DNA from: DATEDA01 sp963820965
Lineage (GTDB): Bacteria > Pseudomonadota > Gammaproteobacteria > Burkholderiales > SG8-39
Reading direction: 5' to 3'
DNA: 64,000 nt
Assembly: GCA_963820965.1 (NCBI GenBank)
Contig: CAWGCC010000013.1
Location: 62,001-126,000 of the forward strand
The translations under genes were made by a program, and so were the position numbers. The first letter of the stretch is position 1. Each line of letters opens with the position of its first letter. Of the stretch, positions 41,985 through 51,045 are shown in pieces. The notes beneath the pieces were generated by a model, which saw only the letters and a list, made by a program, of their open reading frames with translations, did not search any database and had not been told where the DNA came from.

Positions 41985-43466
41985 TCAACAAGGGCGCACT
42001 CCCCGCGCTCGCTGCGGACTCTGCGGCAAGTCCTCTCGACCCTTGCGGGCTTTTCCGTACAGCTCCAACGTGACCTCGCGCGCGCGCGCGTGGTCGACGA
42101 TCGGCGCGGGATAGTCGCGTCCGATCACGCAGCCCGCAGCCTCCTGGTCGACCCGGCCCGCCTGCCACGGCGCGTGGATGAGCTTCGCCGGCAGGCGCGC
42201 GAGCTCCGGCACGTACCTGCGGATGAACCTCCCGTCGGGGTCGAACTTCTCCGACTGCGTAACCGGGTTGAAGATGCGGAAGTACGGCTGCGCGTCGCAG
42301 CCGGTCGAAGCCGCCCACTGCCAGCCGCCGTTGTTGGCGGCGAGATCGAAGTCGTTGAGGTGATCGGCGAAGTACCGTTCGCCAAGGCGCCAGTCGACGT
42401 GCAGGTCCTTGACCAGAAACGATGCTGCGACCATCCGCAGGCGGTTGTGCATGTAGCCGGTCTGGTTGATCTGCCGCATCGCCGCGTCGACCAGCGGGTA
42501 GCCGGTCCTCCCCTCACGCCACGCGCGCCACCTTGCCTCGTCGTTCGTGAAGGCGACCGCGTCGAGCTCCGGCCGGAAGGCATGGCCGACGACGTGCGGG
42601 AAGTGGTGGAGAACCGCGAAGTAGAAGTCGCGCCAGACGAGCTCCGAGAGCCAGGTCTCGGCGCCGCGCCCGCCGAGCGACCGCGCTGCTCGCGCGAGCT
42701 CGCGGATCGAAATCGTGCCGAATCGCAGATGCACCGAGAGGTACGAGGGACCCTTGAGCGCGGGAAAGTCGCGGCGCTCGTGGTACACGCGGATGCGGTC
42801 CAGGAACGCCTTGAAGAGGCGTCGTGCGCCGGACATGCCGACGGGAACGTCGAGGCGGCACAGATTCGTCGGCTCGAAGCCGAGCGATGCGAGGGACGGT
42901 AGCGTCGCCGCTGGCGGCGGCGCGAGGTGGCCGGCGTGCTTCGCCACCGGGTACGCCTCCAGGCAGGAGGCGTCGAGCTTCCTCAGCCACGCATTCCTGT
43001 ACGGCGTGAATACGGTGAACGGCCGCCCCGCCCCGGTCATCACTTCGTCGCGCTCGAAGATCACCTGGTCCTTGAAGGTATGGAACGCGACGCGCTGCGC
43101 GGCTAGCGCGCGCCCCACCTCCGCGTCGCGAGCGTTGGCGGCGGCCTCGTAGTCGCGATTCGCGAAGACCGCGGCGACGTCGAGCGCGCGGGCGAGTCGC
43201 GGGATCTCCTCGCGTGCGCGGCCATGCAGCACGGCGAGACCGCCGCCGCGGCGGCGCAGGCTCGCATCCAGCTCCGCCACGGCGTGCCAGATGAACTCGA
43301 CGCGCCGGTCGGCGCGCGCCGGCAACGCATGCAGGATTTCCGTATCGAAGCAGAACGCGCAATAGACGCGCGGGTGCGCTTTTAGCGCCCGGTAGAGCGC
43401 GGTGTGGTCGTAGTCGCGGAGATCGCGCCGGAACCACACCAGCGCGGCATCGCGATGGGAGAGCAT
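41985..43466 (-). CDS. phr: Deoxyribodipyrimidine photolyase (class I CPD photolyase)
   Basis: Repairs UV-induced cyclobutane dimers with blue light. 493 aa. N-terminal alpha/beta antenna domain (VWFRRDLRDYDHTALYRAL), then the FAD helical domain with GPSYLSVHLRFGTISIREL, ELVWRDFYFAVLHHFP, GRTGYPLVDAAMRQINQTG, YMHNRLRMVAASFLVKDL and FDLAANNGGWQWAASTGCD, all canonical. The Trp residues of the electron chain are present. ATG at 43466; convergent with chpA. Confidence 0.96.
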   Translation of the reverse strand: MLSHRDAALVWFRRDLRDYDHTALYRALKAHPRVYCAFCFDTEILHALPARADRRVEFIWHAVAELDASLRRRGGGLAVLHGRAREEIPRLARALDVAAVFANRDYEAAANARDAEVGRALAAQRVAFHTFKDQVIFERDEVMTGAGRPFTVFTPYRNAWLRKLDASCLEAYPVAKHAGHLAPPPAATLPSLASLGFEPTNLCRLDVPVGMSGARRLFKAFLDRIRVYHERRDFPALKGPSYLSVHLRFGTISIRELARAARSLGGRGAETWLSELVWRDFYFAVLHHFPHVVGHAFRPELDAVAFTNDEARWRAWREGRTGYPLVDAAMRQINQTGYMHNRLRMVAASFLVKDLHVDWRLGERYFADHLNDFDLAANNGGWQWAASTGCDAQPYFRIFNPVTQSEKFDPDGRFIRRYVPELARLPAKLIHAPWQAGRVDQEAAGCVIGRDYPAPIVDHARAREVTLELYGKARKGREDLPQSPQRARGVRPC

Positions 43467-43569
43467 GCGGCGACGGACTCTAGCATGGCATCCGCAGTGG
43501 ATCAGCCCAGGATGTCGGACGAGAGGGGCAAGGGGAGGGGTCGGCGGAGCTTCGTTGCTGATCAGGCGC

Positions 43570-43581
43570 TACAATGCGCCC
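43570..43581 (+). promoter_or_regulatory. -10-like box before algH
   Basis: TACAAT (43570-43575) lies six bases before the GTG start of algH, without a ribosome site. A leaderless transcript is possible. The -35 region is not consensus. Confidence 0.35.
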
Positions 43582-44142
43582 GTGTCAAGGGTGGACCTCA
43601 CCGACCACTTCCTGATCGCCATGCCCAACATGGTCGATCCCTACTTCTCCCGCACGCTGACCTTCATCTGCGAGCACACCGACCAGGGCGCGCTCGGCCT
43701 GGTCGTCAACCGCCCGATCGACATGACGCTCGCCGCGCTGTTCGAGCGCCTCAATCTCGAGGCCGGGGTGCGCGGGCTGGCCGAGACCCCGGTGTACTTC
43801 GGCGGGCCGGTGCAGACCGACCGCGGGTTCGTGCTGCACGCGCCGATCGGCGGATGGAGCTCGACGCTCGCCGTGCACGACCGCCTCGGCCTCACGACCT
43901 CGCGGGACATCCTCGAGGCGGTGTCCCGCGGTGCGGGGCCGGCGCGCATGCTGCTGACGCTCGGCTATTCGGGCTGGGCGGCGGGGCAGCTCGAGCATGA
44001 GATCAAGCAGAACGCCTGGCTCACGGTCGCGGCGCAGGATTCGATCATCTTCGACGTGCCCGCCGAGGAGCGCCTGCCCGCGGCGATGGAGCTGCTGGGC
44101 GTGTCGTATGCCACCCTCGCCGATGAGGCGGGGCATGCGTGA
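43582..44142 (+). CDS. YqgE/AlgH family protein (UPF0301)
   Basis: 186 aa, GTG at 43582. LTDHFLIAMPNMVDPYFSRTLTFI, GALGLVVNRPID, YFGGPVQTDRGFVLH and LGYSGWAAGQLEHEI are the conserved UPF0301 stretches. The function is not established; AlgH was named for an alginate regulatory effect in Pseudomonas. It precedes yqgF and pyrR with a 4-base overlap, the usual betaproteobacterial order. Confidence 0.92.
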   Translation: MSRVDLTDHFLIAMPNMVDPYFSRTLTFICEHTDQGALGLVVNRPIDMTLAALFERLNLEAGVRGLAETPVYFGGPVQTDRGFVLHAPIGGWSSTLAVHDRLGLTTSRDILEAVSRGAGPARMLLTLGYSGWAAGQLEHEIKQNAWLTVAAQDSIIFDVPAEERLPAAMELLGVSYATLADEAGHA

Positions 44143-44570
44143 GCATTCGCCCCGGCACCGTGCTGGCATTTGACTACGGCGAGCGCTACCTCGGCGTCGC
44201 GGTCGGCGAGGACGCGTTGGGCGTCGCGCATCCGCTCGCCGCGATCGGCGCGCGCGGCGCGACGGCACGGTTCGACGCGATCGCGGCGCTCGTTGCGGAA
44301 TGGCGACCCGCGCGACTGGTCGTGGGGGTGCCGCTCGGCCCCGACGGCGAGCGGCACGAGTTGACGCCCCGCGTGGAGCGCTTCGCGCGGCAGCTCGAAG
44401 GCCGGTTTCGGCTGCCGGTGACGCTCATCGACGAGCGGCTCTCGTCGGCGGAGGCCGCGGCGCGGCTCCGCGCGATCGGGCGCGGCGGACGCAAGCACAA
44501 GGACCTCGCCCACCCGGTGGCAGCACAGGTCATCCTGCAGGACCATTTCGACCGCAATGCAGCTGCCTGA
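44139..44570 (+). CDS. yqgF: YqgF/RuvX-family RNase H-like nuclease (16S rRNA maturation)
   Basis: 143 aa with a GTG start overlapping algH by four bases. VLAFDYGERYLGVAVG (first Asp), LVVGVPLGPDG, and LIDERLSSAEAAARL (Glu) with the late HKDLAHPVAAQVIL form the RNase H-like active site. E. coli YqgF takes part in processing the 16S rRNA 5' end. pyrR starts 14 bases before its stop. Confidence 0.93.
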   Translation: MSIRPGTVLAFDYGERYLGVAVGEDALGVAHPLAAIGARGATARFDAIAALVAEWRPARLVVGVPLGPDGERHELTPRVERFARQLEGRFRLPVTLIDERLSSAEAAARLRAIGRGGRKHKDLAHPVAAQVILQDHFDRNAAA

Positions 44571-45051
44571 CGCCGAAGCGCTGTGCGCCGAGCTGGTGAA
44601 GAAGCTCCGGCCGGCCGTCACCCCCGCGACGGCAATGGTCGGCATCCTCACCGGCGGCGCCTGGCTCGCCGAGCGCCTGCACCGCGAGCTCGGGCTCGCG
44701 CTGCCGCTCGGCCGGCTCGACATCTCGTTCTACCGCGACGACTACCGCAAGTCGGGCCTCCACCGATCGGTGAAGGCGAGCCAGATCCCGTTCGACGTTC
44801 CGGACCGCAGGCTGCTGCTCGTCGACGACGTGCTCTACACGGGCCGCACGGTGCGCGCCGCGATGAACGAGATCTTCGACTACGGTCGCCCCGACTCGAT
44901 CGCGCTCGTGGTCCTCGTCGACCGCGGCGAGCGGCAGTTGCCGATCTGCGCGCAGTACTGCGGCGCAATGCTGGCGGTGCCGAAGGGCGCGATGCTGCGC
45001 CTGGATCGCAACGACGCGGGGCGACTCTCCCTGCGGGTCGACGATGCGTAA
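44557..45051 (+). CDS. pyrR: PyrR bifunctional protein / uracil phosphoribosyltransferase-like
   Basis: 164 aa. MVGILTGGAWLAERLHREL, SFYRDDYRKSGLHRSVKASQ, and the PRPP loop LLLVDDVLYTGRTVRAAM are diagnostic for PyrR. In Gram-positives PyrR attenuates pyr transcription; in betaproteobacteria its regulatory role is less clear, and I see no attenuator here. ATG at 44557 lies inside yqgF, and its stop overlaps pyrB by eight bases. Confidence 0.94.
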   Translation: MQLPDAEALCAELVKKLRPAVTPATAMVGILTGGAWLAERLHRELGLALPLGRLDISFYRDDYRKSGLHRSVKASQIPFDVPDRRLLLVDDVLYTGRTVRAAMNEIFDYGRPDSIALVVLVDRGERQLPICAQYCGAMLAVPKGAMLRLDRNDAGRLSLRVDDA

Positions 45052-45991
45052 CCCGCAGCTCAATGCGGCGGGCGAGCTCGCGCACCTCCTCACGCTCGAG
45101 GGGCTGCCGCGGGAGATCATCCTCCGCATCCTCGACACCGCGGAGTCGTTTCTCGGCGTCACCGAGCGCGAGGTGAAGAAGGTGCCGCTGCTCCGCGGCA
45201 TGAGCGTGTTCAACGTCTTCTTCGAGAACTCGACGCGGACCCGCACGACGTTCGAGATCGCGGCGAAGCGCCTGTCGGCGGACGTGATCAACCTCAACGT
45301 CGGCACGTCCTCGACGCAGAAGGGCGAGACGCTGCTCGACACGGTGGACAACCTCGCCGCGATGCACGCCGACATGTTCGTGATACGCCACGCGCAGAGC
45401 GGGGCGGCGCACATGATCGCGCGGCACGTCGGGCCGGAGCGGCACGTGATCAACGCCGGCGACGGTCGCCACGCTCATCCGACGCAAGGGCTGCTCGACG
45501 CCTACACGATCCGCCACTACAAGCGGGACTTCTCCGCGCTGACCGTGGCGATCGTCGGCGACATCCTGCACTCGCGTGTCGCGCGATCGATCATCCACGT
45601 CCTCAACATCCTCGGCACGCCGGAGGTGCGCGTGATCGCGCCGCAGACGCTGCTTCCGTCCGGCGTCGAGAGCCTGGGCGTGCGCGTCTTCCCCGACATG
45701 CGCAAGGGCATCGCCGGCGCCGACGTCGTCGTGATGCTGCGGCTGCAGAGCGAGCGCATGCGCGGCGCGCTCCTGCCTTCGGCGCAGGAGTTCTTCAAGT
45801 ACTACGGCCTCACGCCGGAGAAGCTCGCGCTCGCGAAGCCGGATGCGATCGTGATGCACCCCGGCCCGATGAACCGCGGCATCGAGATCGATTCGGCGGT
45901 GGCCGACGGCCCGCACTCGGTGATCCTGCCGCAGGTGACCTTCGGCATCGCGGTGCGGATGGCGGTGATGTCGATTCTGGGCGGCGGCTAG
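45044..45991 (+). CDS. pyrB: Aspartate carbamoyltransferase catalytic subunit (PyrB)
   Basis: Makes N-carbamoyl-aspartate in pyrimidine synthesis. 315 aa. FFENSTRTRTTFEIAAKRL (carbamoyl-phosphate loop), VIRHAQSGAAHMIARH, INAGDGRHAHPTQGLLDAYT and VMHPGPMNRGIEID are all conserved. No pyrI is near; instead a catalytically incomplete dihydroorotase follows, the pairing known from the Pseudomonas-type ATCase complex. ATG at 45044 overlaps pyrR. Confidence 0.96.
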   Translation: MRNPQLNAAGELAHLLTLEGLPREIILRILDTAESFLGVTEREVKKVPLLRGMSVFNVFFENSTRTRTTFEIAAKRLSADVINLNVGTSSTQKGETLLDTVDNLAAMHADMFVIRHAQSGAAHMIARHVGPERHVINAGDGRHAHPTQGLLDAYTIRHYKRDFSALTVAIVGDILHSRVARSIIHVLNILGTPEVRVIAPQTLLPSGVESLGVRVFPDMRKGIAGADVVVMLRLQSERMRGALLPSAQEFFKYYGLTPEKLALAKPDAIVMHPGPMNRGIEIDSAVADGPHSVILPQVTFGIAVRMAVMSILGGG

Positions 45992-45995
45992 CGAC

Positions 45996-46010
45996 CGATG
46001 CGAAGCATCG
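45996..46010. promoter_or_regulatory. Small hairpin between pyrB and pyrC'
   Basis: CGATGC-GAA-GCATCG in the 38-base gap. The stem is six bp with a 3-base loop. It may modestly affect downstream translation; no T-run follows. Confidence 0.3.
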
Positions 46011-46029
46011 CTGTGTCCCGACGACCGAA

Positions 46030-47316
46030 GTGAAGATCCACATCAAAGGCGGCCGGCTCGTCGACCCGAAGCACGGCGTCGATCGCCCGGCCGATCTCTA
46101 TATCGCCGAAGGCCGCGTCGCCGGCGTCGCGAACGCGCCCAAGGGCTTCATGCCCGATCGCGTCGTCGACGCCACCGGTCTCGTCGTGGCGCCGGGTCTC
46201 GTCGACCTCTCGGCGCGGCTGCGCGAGCCGGGCCTCGAGTACAAGGCGACGCTCGAGTCGGAGATGCTCGCCGCGGTGGCGGGCGGCGTCACCAGCCTCG
46301 CGTGCCCGCCGGATACCGATCCGCCGCTCGACGAGCCGGGGCTGGTCGAGATGCTCAAGCGGCGCGCATCCAGCCTGAACCTCGCGCGCGTCTACCCGAT
46401 CGGCGCGCTTACCGCGAAGCTCGAGGGCGAGCGGCTGACCGAGATGGCGGAGCTGCGCGACCACGGCTGCATCGCATTCTCGCAGGCCGAGGTGCCGCTC
46501 GCCGACACGCAGGTGCTGTGGCGCGCGCTGCAGTACGCCGCGACGTTCGGGCTCGCGGTCTGGCTGCGGCCGCAGGATGCCCAGCTTGCGAAGAACGGCG
46601 TCGCCCACGACGGCGAGGTCGCCACGCGGCTCGGACTGCCCGGCATCCCGGCGTTCGCCGAGACGATCGCGCTCGGCACGATCCTCCAGCTCGTGCGCGT
46701 CACGGGTACCCGCGTGCACGTGTGCCGGCTTTCGGCGCGCGAATCGGTCGAGATGATCCGCGCTGCGAAGCGCGACGGGCTGCCGGTCACCTGCGACGTG
46801 AGCGCGCACCATCTGCACCTCTCGGAGCTCGACCTCGGCAACTTCGACTCGCACTGCCACGTCGTGCCGCCGTTCCGGAGCCAGCGCGACCGGGAAGGCT
46901 TGAGCGCGGGGCTTGTCGACGGAACCATCGACGCCGTCTGCTCGGATCACACGCCGGTCGACGAGGACGCGAAGCAGCTCCCGTTCGGCGAGTCCGAGCC
47001 GGGCGCGACCGGGCTCGAGCTCCTGCTGCCGCTCACCCTCAAGTGGAGCCGGGAAATGCGCCTGCCGCTCGTGCAGGCGCTCGCACGGGCGACCTGCGAA
47101 CCCGCGCGCATCCTCGGCGTGGATGCCGGCCATCTGGGCGCCGGCGCGCCGGCCGACGTGTGCATCTTCGACCCGGAGTCCTACTTCACCGTCGCGCCGG
47201 GCGGCCTGCGCAGCCAGGGCAAGAACACGCCGTTCCTCGGCTATGAGCTGCCGGGGGTCGTGCGCTGGACGCTCGTAGCGGGTGAAGTCCGGTTCGAGAG
47301 CCAGAAGGAAACCTAA
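46030..47316 (+). CDS. Dihydroorotase-like protein PyrC' (PyrX), lacking the catalytic HxH
   Basis: 428 aa, GTG at 46030. The amidohydrolase frame is clear (GLVVAPGLVDL ... ARLREPGLEYKATLESEMLAAVAGG, SAHHLHLSELDL, DAVCSDHTPVDEDAK). The metal-binding HxH before LREPG is replaced: relatives read D-x-H-x-H-LREPG, here DLSARLREPG. In Pseudomonas the equivalent inactive homologue is structural, needed for the PyrB dodecamer, while a separate pyrC does the chemistry. The same is inferred here; an active dihydroorotase should exist elsewhere in the genome. Confidence 0.9.
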   Translation: MKIHIKGGRLVDPKHGVDRPADLYIAEGRVAGVANAPKGFMPDRVVDATGLVVAPGLVDLSARLREPGLEYKATLESEMLAAVAGGVTSLACPPDTDPPLDEPGLVEMLKRRASSLNLARVYPIGALTAKLEGERLTEMAELRDHGCIAFSQAEVPLADTQVLWRALQYAATFGLAVWLRPQDAQLAKNGVAHDGEVATRLGLPGIPAFAETIALGTILQLVRVTGTRVHVCRLSARESVEMIRAAKRDGLPVTCDVSAHHLHLSELDLGNFDSHCHVVPPFRSQRDREGLSAGLVDGTIDAVCSDHTPVDEDAKQLPFGESEPGATGLELLLPLTLKWSREMRLPLVQALARATCEPARILGVDAGHLGAGAPADVCIFDPESYFTVAPGGLRSQGKNTPFLGYELPGVVRWTLVAGEVRFESQKET

Positions 47317-47606
47317 GCCGCCGTCAGGCGGCCAGGCGCGCATTCCCCGGTCACTACCACCAGCTTGTCCCGCGAGCGCTCGCCTTTCGCGACCGCGACC
47401 CGGGCTTTCGGCACGCCGAGCTGCTCGGCAACGAAGGCGATCAGCGCGTCGTTGGCGCGCCCGTCAACGGCCGGGGCAGCGATGCGTAGCTTGAGACGTT
47501 CGCCGTGAAGGCCGGCCGCCTCCGAGCGCTTCGCCCCGGGCTGGACGTGCAGCGCGAGCGCCCAGCCCCTCGCGGTCCGCCGCGCCCAGGGCGTGCCCTC
47601 AGCCAC
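47313..47606 (-). CDS. YggU-family protein (DUF167)
   Basis: 97 aa. LALHVQPGAKRSEAAGLHGE, LKLRIAAPAVDGRANDALI, VAKGERSRDKLVVVTG are the conserved DUF167 core. The function is unknown. The N-terminus overlaps yggT by eight bases (start at 47606) and the stop overlaps the convergent pyrC' stop by three. yggT-yggU coupling is widespread. Confidence 0.9.
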   Translation of the reverse strand: MAEGTPWARRTARGWALALHVQPGAKRSEAAGLHGERLKLRIAAPAVDGRANDALIAFVAEQLGVPKARVAVAKGERSRDKLVVVTGECAPGRLTAA

Positions 47607-48162
47607 TCGTGAGCAGCGCGCGCGGCATGCCGTCGAGCACGATCAGCAGGACCTGGGCGAGGATGACCACGAACAGCGGCGACAGGTCGATCGTGCCGAT
47701 CGGGGGGATGAAGCGGCGGAAGAAACCGTAGAACGGCCGCGTTAGGGCATCGAACACCGGCGAGAGGGCATTGTACGGACTCACCCAGCCCATGATGACC
47801 TGCACGATGACGACGAAGATCAGCAGGTGCAGGCTCGCGCGCAGGAGCCCCACGAGCGACAGCCCCAGCACCGCGAGCCCCGGTGTGGCGAACCTGCCCC
47901 CTGCCACCGCCGCATATAGCAGGATCATCATCACGATCTGCGTGATCCACGCGACGGCGAAGCTCGCCAGGTCGTAGCCCCGGAACGACGGCACGATCCG
48001 CCGCAGCGGCAGCACCGCCCAGTCGGTGAGCGCGATCACGAACTGGCCGATCGGATTGCGGAACGGCGCGCGCAGCGCCTGCATCCAGAACCTGAGCAGC
48101 ACCACGTAGATGAACAGACCGAAGGTGGTCTCGATGAGGAGCTGAAGGATCTGGCCGCCCAT
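47599..48162 (-). CDS. YggT-family integral membrane protein
   Basis: 187 aa with four or five transmembrane helices in two related halves: each has a YGGT unit (FRNPIGQFVIALTDWAVLPLRR and LSPVFDALTRPFYGFFRRFIP). The family has been linked to osmotic or cell-division roles but remains poorly defined. ATG at 48162, six bases after proC. Operon order is proC-yggT-yggU. Confidence 0.9.
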   Translation of the reverse strand: MGGQILQLLIETTFGLFIYVVLLRFWMQALRAPFRNPIGQFVIALTDWAVLPLRRIVPSFRGYDLASFAVAWITQIVMMILLYAAVAGGRFATPGLAVLGLSLVGLLRASLHLLIFVVIVQVIMGWVSPYNALSPVFDALTRPFYGFFRRFIPPIGTIDLSPLFVVILAQVLLIVLDGMPRALLTSG

Positions 48163-48168
48163 CGCCGG

Positions 48169-48981
48169 CTAGTCCTTTCCCAGCTCGTCGCCGAGCTCTT
48201 TCGCGCGCTCGTTCGCCGCCCGGACCGCCCGCGCGATCGCTTCGTCGACGCGGTCGCTGCGCATCGAGGCGAGCGCCCGCTCGGTCGTGCCGCCCCTGGA
48301 GGTGACACGTTCACGCAGCGTGGCCGGGGCCTCGCTCGATCGCGCGGCGAGCTCGGCCGCGCCGCGGAACGTGGCGAGCGCGAGCCGGCGCGCGGCGGCG
48401 GCGTCGAGCCCGACGTCGCACGCCGCGCGCTCCAGCGCCTCGATCAGGTAGAACACGTAAGCCGGTCCACTCCCCGAGACCGCCGTCACCGGATCGAGCG
48501 CCGACTCGTCGTCGACCCAGATCACCTCCCCCACGGCCTCGAGGACGGCCTGCGCATGGGCCCGTTGCGCCGGCGCGACCGCCGGCCGGGCATAGAGCCC
48601 GGCGACGCCGAGGCCGATGAGGGCCGGGGTGTTCGGCATGCAGCGTGCGAGGCAACTGTAGCCGCCGAGCCAGCGGCCGAGATCGGCGAGCCGGATCCCG
48701 GCTGCGATCGACAACACCAGCTCGCTCTTCAGATGCGGCGCGACGGCGTGCGCGGCCTCGCGCATCTGCTGCGGCTTCACCGCGAACACCACGATGTCGC
48801 CGTACGGCGTCGCCTGAGCGGGCTCGGCGAAGGTTGCAACGCCGAGCGTATCGGCGAGGCGCTTGCGGGCGTCGGGCAGTGCCTCGACGACCTTCATGCC
48901 GCGCGCGGCAAATCCCTTCGCGGCGAGTCCGCCCGCGAGGGCCGTTGCCATGTTCCCGCCGCCGATGAAGGTGATGTCCAC
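48169..48981 (-). CDS. proC: Pyrroline-5-carboxylate reductase (ProC)
   Basis: Last step of proline synthesis. 270 aa. N-terminal ITFIGGGNMATALAGGL (NAD(P) site), DIVVFAVKPQQMREAAH, RCMPNTPALIGLGVAGLYA, VTAVSGSGPAYVFYLIEAL (P5C reductase signature), and TSRGGTTERALASM. Complete in length. It lies downstream of yggS (100 bases between them) on the same strand, the usual yggS-proC-yggT order. Confidence 0.95.
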   Translation of the reverse strand: MDITFIGGGNMATALAGGLAAKGFAARGMKVVEALPDARKRLADTLGVATFAEPAQATPYGDIVVFAVKPQQMREAAHAVAPHLKSELVLSIAAGIRLADLGRWLGGYSCLARCMPNTPALIGLGVAGLYARPAVAPAQRAHAQAVLEAVGEVIWVDDESALDPVTAVSGSGPAYVFYLIEALERAACDVGLDAAAARRLALATFRGAAELAARSSEAPATLRERVTSRGGTTERALASMRSDRVDEAIARAVRAANERAKELGDELGKD

Positions 48982-49081
48982 TAGAGACGAGTGACCGTAG
49001 ACAGGCGCTGATTATCGGGTATTCGCGCGCCCGCGACATCCAGCCCGGCCGGGGCGGCGCCCGCCCGGTTCAGTCTCGCGC

Positions 49082-49795
49082 TCATCTGCGTTCCGCCGCG
49101 GTCTCGATCGTCTTTGGACGCGCCCCGAAGATCGCGCTGCCGACGCGGACCATCGTTGCTCCGGCCGCGATCGCCGCCTCGAGGTCGTCCGACATGCCCA
49201 TCGACAGGGTGTCGAGCGGCAGGCCGTCGCGCTCGAGCTGCGCCCGGAGCTCGCGCACGGTCTCGAACCGCCGCCGGGCAAGCGCCATGTCGGTCGTCGG
49301 CTCGGGGATGGTCATCAGGCCGCGGAGCCGGAGCCGCGGGAGGTGCGCCACCGCGTGCGCGAGCGCGGGTGTCTCCGCGGGCGGGACGCCGCTCTTGGAG
49401 ACCTCGCCGCTGACGTTGACCTGCACACAGACCTGGAGCGGCGGCAGCGCCGCCGGCCGCTGCGCCGCGAGACGCTCGGCGATCTTGAGGCGATCGATCG
49501 AATGCACCCAGTCGAAGCGTTCCGCTACGGGACGCGTCTTGTTGCTCTGGACCGGACCGATGAAGTGCCAGACGAGATCGAGGCCCGGGAGCTGCTCGAT
49601 CTTCCCGATCGCTTCCTGGACCTGGTTCTCGGCGAAGTCCCGCTGGCCCGCGGCGTGCGCGGCGCGGATGTCCGCGGCGGGAAAGTGCTTCCCGACCGCA
49701 ACGAGAACTATGTCACGGGGGTCGCGTCCGGCCGCCGCGCACGCCGCCGCGATGCGGGACTTTACGGCTTGCAGGCGCTTTTCGATTGTGTCCAT
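49082..49795 (-). CDS. yggS: YggS-family PLP homeostasis protein
   Basis: 237 aa, PLP-binding alanine-racemase-fold protein without known catalysis. VLVAVGKHFPAADIRAAHAA carries the PLP Lys; FAENQVQEAIGKIEQL, WHFIGPVQSNK and VNVSGEVSKSGVPP are conserved, and LSMGMSDDLEAAIAAGATMVRVGSAIFG ends the fold. It is divergent from pilT with 68 bases between starts, an arrangement very common in beta- and gammaproteobacteria. Confidence 0.95.
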   Translation of the reverse strand: MDTIEKRLQAVKSRIAAACAAAGRDPRDIVLVAVGKHFPAADIRAAHAAGQRDFAENQVQEAIGKIEQLPGLDLVWHFIGPVQSNKTRPVAERFDWVHSIDRLKIAERLAAQRPAALPPLQVCVQVNVSGEVSKSGVPPAETPALAHAVAHLPRLRLRGLMTIPEPTTDMALARRRFETVRELRAQLERDGLPLDTLSMGMSDDLEAAIAAGATMVRVGSAIFGARPKTIETAAERR

Positions 49796-49863
49796 AATGG
49801 TTTGGATTACGCTGGTGCGCCAATGGGTTGGCCGCTCAAGCTCCAGAACAGGACGAAAAGTAT

Positions 49864-50907
49864 ATGGACATTTCCGAGCTCCTCGCGTTCGTCGTCAAGA
49901 ACAAGGCCTCCGACCTGCACCTGTCCGCCGGCCTCCCGCCGATGATCCGCGTGCACGGCGACGTGCGCCGCATCAATCTGCCGGCGCTCGAGCACAAGGA
50001 CGTGCACTCGATGATCTACGACATCATGAACGACGCGCAACGCAAGACCTACGAGGAGGTGCTCGAGTGCGACTTCTCGTTCGCGATCCCGGGCCTCGCG
50101 CGCTTCCGCGTGAACGCGTTCGTGCAGCAGCGCGGCGCCGCCGCGGTGATGCGGACGATTCCGACCAAGGTGCTGACGCTCGAGGAGCTGAACGCGCCGA
50201 AGATCCTCGTCGACATCTCGAACCAGCCGCGCGGCATCGTGCTGGTGACCGGGCCGACCGGCTCGGGCAAGTCGACCACGCTCGCGGCGATGATCAACCA
50301 CGTCAACGAGAACGAGCACGGCCACGTGCTCACGATCGAGGACCCGATCGAGTTCGTGCACGAATCGAAGAAGTGCCTGATCAATCAGCGCGAGGTCGGC
50401 CCGCACACGCTGTCGTTCGCGAACGCGCTCAGGAGCGCGCTGCGCGAGGACCCGGACGTGATACTCGTCGGCGAGATGCGCGACCTCGAGACCATCCGTC
50501 TCGCGCTGACCGGCGCCGAGACCGGCCACCTCGTGTTCGGGACCCTGCACACGAGCTCCGCGGCGAAGACGATCGACCGGATCGTCGACGTGTTCCCGGC
50601 GGCGGAGAAGGAGATGGTACGCGCGATGCTGTCGGAGTCTCTGCGCGCGGTGATCTCGCAGACGCTGCTCAAGACCAAGGACGGCGCCGGCCGCGTGGCG
50701 GCGCACGAGATCATGATCGGCACGCCGGCGATCCGGAACCTGATCCGGGAGAACAAGGTCGCGCAGATGTACTCGTCGATCCAGACCGGCCACCAGTTCG
50801 GGATGCAGACCCTCGACCAGAATCTGCAGGAGCTGGTGAAGCGGGGGGTGGTGACGGTCGCCGAGGCGCGGGTGAAGGCGGCGAACAAGGACAACTTCGT
50901 GGGTTGA
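49864..50907 (+). CDS. pilT: Type IV pilus retraction ATPase PilT
   Basis: 347 aa hexameric secretion-type ATPase that depolymerises pili. ATG at 49864 has AGGAC upstream. Seen: N-terminal ASDLHLSAGLPPMIR, Walker A VTGPTGSGKSTTLAAM, Asp box TIEDPIEFVH, Walker B DPDVILVGEMRDLET, His box TGHLVFGTLHTSSAAKTIDR, and the C-terminal AIRNLIRENKVAQM. Works with pilU downstream and the Pil-Chp cluster at 32-42 kb. Confidence 0.96.
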   Translation: MDISELLAFVVKNKASDLHLSAGLPPMIRVHGDVRRINLPALEHKDVHSMIYDIMNDAQRKTYEEVLECDFSFAIPGLARFRVNAFVQQRGAAAVMRTIPTKVLTLEELNAPKILVDISNQPRGIVLVTGPTGSGKSTTLAAMINHVNENEHGHVLTIEDPIEFVHESKKCLINQREVGPHTLSFANALRSALREDPDVILVGEMRDLETIRLALTGAETGHLVFGTLHTSSAAKTIDRIVDVFPAAEKEMVRAMLSESLRAVISQTLLKTKDGAGRVAAHEIMIGTPAIRNLIRENKVAQMYSSIQTGHQFGMQTLDQNLQELVKRGVVTVAEARVKAANKDNFVG

Positions 50908-51045
50908 CGCCCGCCGCTGCCGAACCTCGCAGGATTGGGATGAAGGGCGGCCTTCGGGTCGCGTCGTCACCGCGACTTCGCGGGCCGAAGCCCCCGAACC
51001 GCGAGGGCAAAACTGGCCGGATCGCCGGCCGAGACGGGAGGCACA

